Shown here: one piece after another, positions 36,501-45,500 of the stretch
Numbering within the stretch: position 1 is the first letter of the stretch
How the letters are laid out: the number at the start of each line of letters is the position of its first letter
Origin: Apostichopus japonicus
Lineage: Eukaryota; Echinodermata; Holothuroidea; Aspidochirotida; Stichopodidae
Assembly (NCBI RefSeq): GCF_037975245.1
Contig: NC_092565.1
Span: 23,393,499 to 23,457,498 of the forward strand
Reading direction: 5' to 3'
Length of the DNA stretch: 64,000 bases
Notes under the pieces: generated by a model
What the model saw: only the letters and a program-made list of their open reading frames with translations
Told to the model about the DNA's origin: nothing
The model's database searches: none
Translations under genes and position numbers: made by a program

Positions 36501-39500
36501 AACAGTCCTGCATACCTAGTGTATCATGCAAACAGTGGAAAGGTGTCTAAAAACAGGCTGGTCAAGTTCTGTAAGAAAAGAGGTATTGAGAAACAAACCC
36601 AAACTGATGTATTGGATGATGAAGTTGAGTTGTTTCCTCAACAATACACATGTGGGGAGTCTAGTGGTGATGCTCATGTTCCTGAAAACAATAATGGAAG
36701 TAAGACAAATGTGTCTCAAAGAGAAATAACAAGAGAAAGTTTAAAGGAAAGTGGTTCAGAGGAAAACCACAGTGAAAGAAGTAAGGGTGATGTAAGTCAA
36801 GGACGTTACTACCCCAAGAGGGAGAGAAAATCTCCCAAATACTTAGATGAGTATGTATCACATGTTGAAGATGGAGATTCTATTATGACTGGTATTGATT
36901 ACTGTTATAAAGTATGTGGAATTCCCCAAACGTACAAGGAAGCGGTAAATTCACCTTATATATCAACATGGAAAAATGCCATGGAAGAAGAGCTAAATTC
37001 ATTAAGGGAGAATGATACATTTGAGATAACAACTTTACCTGAAGGTAAACATCCAGTAGGGGGAAAATGGGTGTATGCAATTAAAGAGGATTTTGAAGGT
37101 ACAAGAAGATTTAAGGCAAGATATGTCGCCAAGGGTTACAATCAAGTGAAGGGGATAGATTACAAAGAAACATTTGCCCCGACAGCTAATATCACATCAA
37201 TTAGGATTTTAATGCAACTGGTGGTGCAAAATGATCTGATTGTTCATCAGATGGATGTCAAAACTGCTTACCTGCATGCTCCTATTGCTGAAGAAATCTA
37301 TTTAGAGCAACCAGAAGGCTTTGAAGTTTTATCAGACACAGGAGAAAAGTTGGTTTATAAGTTAAAGAAATCACTGTATGGGTTGAAACAGTCAGGTAGA
37401 AATTGGAATAAAGTATTACATGAGTACCTTGTTGAAAATGATTTTGTTCAAAATTCATCAGATCATTGTGTCTACAAGAAGCAGATTAAAAATGACATGA
37501 TCATAGTCATTATTTGGGTTGATGATCTGATTATGGCAGCTAGTGACACACACTTGCTAAATCAGTTCAAGGAAGTTATGCAGAAGAAATTTAGAATGAA
37601 AGATTTGGGTAAGATATCATATTTTCTTGGAATCCATTTTGAGCAAAAAGAGGGAGAAATCAAGATGAGCCAGGACAAATATATCAGCAAAATGCTAGAA
37701 AGATTTGGAATGGTAAACTGTAAGCCCAGATCCACTCCATGTGAACAGAAATTGGAATATAACAGTAGTGAAGCTGTTGATCCAAAGAATTACCGTGAAA
37801 TAGTTGGTAGTTTGATTTATGCCATGACATGCACTAGACCAGACCTAAGTTGGGTGGTAAGTAGATTGTCACAGCATTTGTCAGAACCTAAAGCAGAGAA
37901 CATGAATACTGCCAAACATGTTCTTAGGTATCTAAAAGGTACAATTGATCACAAATTATGCTTCAAGAAATCAAGTCAACCCTTAAGGTTACTTGCTTAC
38001 AGTGATTCAGATTGGGCATCTTCAGTGGAGGACAGAAGAAGTACAACTGGTTATTGTTTTAGTTTGACTGGGGATGGTCCACTCGTTTCATGGAAATCTA
38101 AGAAGCAACCCACAGTTGCATTATCCACTTGTGAGGCTGAATACATGGCATTGGCAGCTACAACACAAGAAAGTTTGTACTTAACTCAGTTGTTGAATGG
38201 TATGGACAAGAAAATATATCACTGTACTAATATTCTTGAAGATAACCAGGGTGCTATTTCATTAAGTAAAGATCCTGTTCACCGACAAAGATCAAAACAC
38301 ATTGATGTCAAGTACCATTTTATTCGTACAATGGTCAATGAGGGTAAGGTTAACATTACATATTGCCCAACAGAGGATATGGTTGCAGATAATTTTACAA
38401 AACCAGCAACAAAATCAAAGATCAACAAGTTCAAGCGATTCCTGTTTGGTAACTGATGTATTTAACATTTGAACACAAGAAGTTACAATATGCATATTGC
38501 TTTAAAGTAATTTTCATACAAGATGTTTATTATTATGGGAGCAAGTGGGGGTGTTAGTTGTGTGCTCCCAAGTCACGTGTTTTTGTCATGCTCATTAACG
38601 TTGTAAATACACACGAGTTCGTTACACCATTCCCTCGTAGAAATGTTGTCTCTTATGTCGCTTCTAAAGCCATTAAAATCACCGCACTTTCAATACAACG
38701 ATGGCAGATCCAACAGGGAGCCTGCTTATATTTGCCTTAGGCCATTGTTTCTCAACCCACACGAACAGTTGGCTTAGACCAGAAAGAGCAGAACAAGTAT
38801 TTGCCGGTTCGAACCCCTATGGGTCCTACGGGGTAAGACCATGCTCGTGGTACCCTTATTAGTTCTCCCTTATTGTTTCATATTCATAGTCCTTTCTTGG
38901 GGTTGTGGGGGGGGGGGGAATGAGGGGGTGACAGAACGTAATGTAAAAGCAATAAATCAAAACTCACTCTTCCGCTTTATAGAATATTTTTGCCGGTAAT
39001 ATTTTGGTTTCTACTTTCTCTCCGTTTTCTTCTCTTTCTTTCTTTCCTTTCTCTGCCAAGTCTTTCTGTTCGTCGTCATGGTAGAAGATGGCGGACATAT
39101 ATTGTGTTTTATATGCAGCTGTGTAGTCGTGATATTTCCAAAAGACTTCCAAAAGACTTGAAAATTTAGTTTTATACGGATCGTATTCAACTTCGACCGT
39201 CTCGGTGTGATCACCTCTGAAGAAACAATCAAAGAATGACAAAACAGTCATACATAGGCTGCAGAAATTCAAATGCATACTAAGCATATGTTAATATTAC
39301 CCAATGTCCAGTTGACGTCACAGATACCGACACATGGGTGTGACGTCGTATCTAACGTAGACGGTATACATTTATCAGGTGGAAGATCACGTGACATATA
39401 TTTCCAATGCAATCCTCTGACATACATTTCTTGTCAGGTGGCGGATCCAGGGAAAGGGCTTGACTGTTTTGGGGCACATAAAATTATCTGCAGACATCAG

Positions 39501-42500
39501 TTTTCTCAAAACAGGCATAGTAATATGCGGCAGAGTGTGCAGGTTCCCCCCCCCCCCACACACACACTTGGAAAAGTGTGTGGGGGGGATACGTTGTACA
39601 CTTCACTTCTTTCTACCTGGCATGGAGCCCACGCGGTCATGATCTATTTTGCGGTTGGATCCTTTGTATTAACAAAAGGAGTGTCAGCCAATCAAATGTT
39701 GCGTTTCATATACCTCATAATAAGTCTAATTTTCGCTTCTGTTTTTCGAAACCGGGATAAGAAATTGAAAAGCAAAAAAATTGGATGAAACACTGATAGT
39801 CATATAATTTAGAAAACGTAGACATTTAAAGATAAAATAGTCAAATTTTCTGTGCCACTTATATGTCCACCATAGCAACTACAAAACTCAAACTTCTTTC
39901 TGGGCAAACTCCAGACCCGCCGGTTTTCTGCTTCCTCACGTTTTCTTAACTTTCTACGACACAGAAAAGGCTGGAATTGTGTACTTTTAACTGATGTTTT
40001 CTTATGCACCACTATTTCGGTATCTATTCCGATACGTCGGAGGAGGTGAGAGGAGGGGGGAGGGGAAGAGAAGGGGGGAGGAGTAGGAGAGGAGAGAGGG
40101 AGGGAGAGAGATATAAATTTGATTTGAAGTATCCTATTGCATGTATACCATCGACCTTCAACCAGTGGCGTCACCAGACTTTTCAGTCTGGGGGGGCACA
40201 GGGGGGGCACCAGCATTTGATGGGGGGCACTTAGGTGGATACGGATCAATGTCCTAGGGGGGGTCTAAGGGGAGGGGGTGCCCCTCCAGGCGCGGCGGAA
40301 CGGGAAAATTATTGGGGGGGTGCTAATGTGTAGAGACTATCTAAGCGGAGCGCCACCATCGGTTGGCGCGGAGCGTACAAGAAAATTTTGAGTTTTTCAA
40401 ACCCCCAGATGGCCGGAAACGGCACTTCCCGAGTGTTTTATGCTGCGAATACCTAGCCCTAAAATATGGGTCTCAAACCTGCAATTTCTCAGATTGCACG
40501 TAAAAGTCTGTAAAAACATTGTAATTTGTATATTTGATGGTGTTTTAAGAGAGTAGCTATTACTCGTAGTGTACTCTCAAAGACGTTTTTGAGTGTAGTA
40601 AGGGGCCCCCCGGTTCCGCCGCTACTGCTACCCCCCCCCCCTCCCCTTCGGAAAATTTTCGCATACGGAGGATGGGCTAGATGCAAAATGCTGCCACATT
40701 TGATGCTAAATTCGATCTAAAGATATCTCCAGAAATTGCTATTTTTGAGGTAATGATTTTAACAAGGCGCAGAATTTTGCAGAGGATATGAACCACATGC
40801 TGTCGATATTATGCCTAACCCTATCAATAGAACCTGCATTTGTTGAATTAATGTGTGCATGACCCCGACTCCTTTCTTGTCCTTCTCGTTTTCGCCCATT
40901 ATCTATTAAGAAGTAACAGGTTCCAGCATCGTTATTGGCTCCTATCAGGGATCTCACCATGCAATCCAAAGTTTGATTACACATAGAGTATGGCTCAGTA
41001 TGCAGGTGTGAACATTCGCCATTTGTTCCTACAAGCATCTGACCTCAAATGACCTCTGCACCCCCTACACAACAGGGTTAATATATGGGTCCACAAATAT
41101 AGGCAAGTATGGTGCCTGCGGACCCTCACATTCTCACATTTCGTCAGCTCCTAACCTGTCAACCTCAGACCAAGGCAACATATTGCAGTATCCTCCCTTC
41201 TCACAGTCATGTAGCTCGCGAAGCGGACTTGTATATCCGCTGGTTTGGCGTGAGCATTGACACATTCAATGTAAATATCGACACCTGTTGTGATGGCGCG
41301 GGTTACGACTTCGATACCCGACGTTCAAGGATTAACTTGTTCATTTTTTCGCAGCTCATTTGAAGAAAATACGAATTACTGTGCTTCTTTGTCCTTATGA
41401 AAAACCAACTCAGATGATGGGAGTTGAATATAAAAAAATATATATATATTTTTTTACCAACCCAAATCTCAGATGGGGGGGGGGGCACTCGGGGGGCACT
41501 AGGTTTTCCAGGGGGGCACGTGCCCCCCTGGCCCCCCCCCCTTGGCGACGCCACTGCCTTCAACTTGTATACTAGCGATATTTATTCTACATCACTGGAT
41601 AATGTTGTACTGGTTAAACTTACTTTGCATACATTACACGGGCAATAAGAATACCTGGTCCCCACTATAGAATAACTGCTTGACAAGCATTGTTTCTTTT
41701 GATTATTACCACTTTTATCATTAAAGGGAACACAAACCTAACCATCATCTTTAGCTGAACTGAGAGAGTCCTTTGTGAAGAACAACTGTTTCTCTGAATC
41801 TCGTGCTCCGTTTGGGAGATATCGTGGTTTAATAGTCGTGTCTGACAGTTGTTATTTTGTAAATATGTGATATGATATTGTCACTAGCATCTCAAACCAT
41901 TTAATTTCTCTTTGCTTTCATTTACATAATTTCAAGGTAAAGTATTAACAGTGTTGATGGTGAAACCAATGACATCAATAGGTCATGTTAACAACTTCAG
42001 TATTTAAGATTAAGAATTTTCAAAACTCAACTCCATTACAGAAAATAAACAAGAACACGATAAAAAGGAAGCAGTGTGGCTCGATGATGTCATATTTATA
42101 CTTGATCAAGTCTTCAACCCTGTGAGTCAAGAAATATAAAATCTGTGGTATATGTCCCACATGGAATATATTTTTCTGAGGCACTTGTTCATGACAGTAA
42201 TCTCTATCTCTCAGATCAATTATGCCATGGTTGGGTGTGTGTCTCCCTTAGCGATTTTGACAACTTTGTGGAGGAGGTGATGAGATGGGGATAGGATGGG
42301 TGCAGAGCAGGGTCTTAGCTAGCAATGCGTCTCGCCGTCTTTGAGACGGCTAGATCGAAATGAAAGACGGCCGAATTTGAGTGGGACGGCTTTTGAGACG
42401 CCATTAAATGGCTCTGTAACTATTAGATATTTGTATGTACTGCTCAGTCAACGGGCGCCGCACGTTTAAAACGATGACACAACACTGTGAAATAATCACT

Positions 42501-45500
42501 GAAAAAAACCTGACAGTCGATCCTTTCGTTAACACAGCTTGGGAATACAGTCCAGTCAACAACACAATATGAAAACCTACACTCAATAGCCAACCACCTA
42601 GCTAGCTAAAAAAAATCGTTTCGTCGCGTGATCATTTTCGCACACCCGTGTATTTGTATTTATTCTTTCCAAGCTAGGTGTTGTTTATCACGGTACTGTG
42701 GAAAGAGTGAGCTAATATTGACAGCTCCTGCGATGTTTTCCTTATATACCTGAAAAGGCAGGAGGGAAAAGTTTTGCGTCGTACTAACGACCATGCAGTC
42801 TGTCTAGTTTCAAAATGCCGCGAAATTTCCGATTAATTTATATTAATGTGATATTGCGCGGGTTCGAAAAATCATTTGTCAAGGCAATACAATAGGTTGT
42901 ATGCAACACAAGCCATCTTGCTTCGCAGTTGGTATGAATATCAACCCCTTTTTTCATTACGGTCGCATTGGCGATGACCATTCTCGGCTGGGGATGATAA
43001 TTTCTGGAAAAATTAACGATAGTCGCCAGACCTATAATACTGTGGCGATCGGTTTTGCAACTGAAAATTTCACCAATACTTTACAAAAATAATGAAGGTA
43101 CCCGCCCGACGCGTTACTACCCAGTTCCTAATTTATTACCCGAATCCTACGCAGAGTGTGATTTTTTTTTGCAAACCGATGGTTAGGCAGATTTCCCATT
43201 GACCAAGTTAGTGTGGTCGAAGATAACAGCAATAACGAAAGTATTCCATTGATATCTTATAACTGCGTCACAATTTCAGCTAATCAACAGACGGCTAGGC
43301 TAGATTACCCCCATTGACTTAGTGTGATGTTAGGCAACCATGTGGTCGAAGTTGTCGAACGTAACAGCAATAATGAAAGTATTCCATGGATATCTTATAA
43401 CTGCGTCACAAATTCAGCGAAGAAACAGATGGTTAGGCTTAGCTAGATTTCCATTGACTTAGTGTGGTGTTAGGCTACCATGTGGAAGAAATGATTGATT
43501 CAATCGTTTATTTCATAGAAGGAGAGGTTGACAAGGAATTTTACGAGATGTTTATGGGTTATAGACGGGATAACAAAACAATAATCAGCGCCAGGCGCGG
43601 CGGAACGGGAAAATTATTGGGGGGGCTAATGTGTGGAGACTATCAGAGCCTCTGTTTATAAGGCTCTGGAGACTATCTAAGCGGAGCGCCACCATCGGTT
43701 GGCGCGGAGCGTACAAGAAAATTTTGGGTTTTTCAAACGTCCAGATGGCCGGAAACGGCACTTCCCGAGTGTTTTATGCTGCGAATACCTAGCCCTAAAA
43801 TATGGGTCTCAAGCCTGCAATTTTTTTCAGATTGCACGTAAAAATCTGTAAAAACATTGTAATTTGTATATTCGATGGTGTTTTAAGAGGGTGGCTATTA
43901 CTCGTAGTGTACTCGCAAAGACGTTTTTGAGTGTAGTATAAATTACTACTTGCAATTAAATGCAATAATTAAATAAATGTCTTAAGAAATAACAGAAAGC
44001 ATTTCTTAATGTCAACAAATGGGGTAATTCCAAAACCATGTGCAGTTGCCAACAAATTTCTATGAACCAAGCACTGTGACGAATGCATGTACCCCCAGCA
44101 TTTACTAAAATTATTACACCTATATAGTATACGTGTGCATCGGACAGATCAACAAGTATGCATTGAAAAATGAGCAGATGCACGTTTCGGAGCCTTGGTA
44201 AATATTGGGGGGGCTTATCATGCATTTGCCCCCTCAACTTTTTCATTGGGGGGGGGGGCTGAGCCCCCCCAAGCCCCCCCGGTTCCGCCGCCACTGATCA
44301 GCGCAAGTGGCTTTTTTCTAATCGTTTATTCCAAATGCGATCAAATTGCGCGAATCGCGCAATCTAGTGGCTAATGCGAACCCTGGGCCTGCATATAAGA
44401 TAGTAGTACTAGTAGTAACTGTTTAAGAGCTAAATTGGATATTTATAGGTCTGATCCAATAGACGTGGAGAGCAAGCATAATCAGCGGCGGCAGTGTGGG
44501 CTAGTAGTAATGTTAATTATATGAAGTACAGTACTAACAAGTTATTGAAAGAAACAAAAGCAAATAGAAATTATTGAGGAAGGTTTTACCTTATCTTACA
44601 CCTACGTATTTGAACATGAAAACATAAAGTAGGCTAAGATATTTTTCACCGTACCCATTTTGTTAGAAAATGATAAAAATTAGCCTATTATTTTAAAATC
44701 AAAATGTACTACGAGCCACTGACATCAGTACTAGCTACTAGCTTCAAAGTTCAACGTTAGTAGCCAGTACCGTGACAGTAGTGCTACTCGATGTTGAGCC
44801 TATAGGCCTTTTTTTTTGTACTAATATTTAGCATATCGAAGTGGCAATCACATTTTCATTCTGGGCCACCAGAATTTGGAAAAAAATATAGATATAGTCG
44901 CCACAGAATTTCCTCCTGGTGACCGCATTCAATGGGGAATGAAAAAGGGTTGAGTATGATTTTTACCATGGTAATATATGAAGACATGAGCTTTTTTCGT
45001 GGATTTCCTTGATTTCTTTTCTACCTCCGAAATTTACATCTCTCAATTTCCGTTAATTTCTAACAACAGCGTTACTGTATCATTTGATCCGTCATTCGCA
45101 TGTTTTTCATTACCGAATCGATGCATATCCAACCTGCAGGGGCAAAAACTATTATCCTAACACACTGTAGCATACGCAAACTGGAGCTCATAACGTTTCC
45201 AACATTATTGCAACGATATTTTCATAAATTTCCCATGATTTTCAAAATTTTTAGTATCATTAGAGAAGTGACAATTGAGGAGAAGTGTAGTGCTGTAGCT
45301 GCTGAATATTATTCCAGATTAAAACAGACCATTGTGTACATTTTATGAACAGTAACATTTTAAGTATGGGTCGCCATGATTGAAAGAATCAAGTAGGGTG
45401 AAAACGACAGGCTAGGCATGTGGCTTCAGTGTGCATATTTTGGCGTGAAACTTTGCTTTTGAGTGTTTTAATCAATTTAAAAATCTTTATAAAATAGGCA

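Larger units (their letters stand above)
34180..38715 (+). mobile_element. Complete Ty1/copia LTR retrotransposon in MsrA intron 3
   Basis: Two 164-bp LTRs (34180-34343 and 38552-38715), read as identical by eye, bound one uninterrupted polyprotein frame. The flanks carry a perfect 5-bp target duplication GGGAG (34175-34179 and 38716-38720). A primer-binding site follows the 5' LTR and a purine-rich tract precedes the 3' LTR. Gene order is gag, protease, integrase, reverse transcriptase, RNase H, which defines the copia superfamily. It lies antisense to its host gene MsrA. Identical LTRs and an intact frame indicate a very recent insertion. Confidence 0.95.

Noticed and set aside
39435-39600. 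Another hAT-like element starting CAGGTGGCGGATCC
   Set aside because: No matching inverted end or target duplication could be found by eye.
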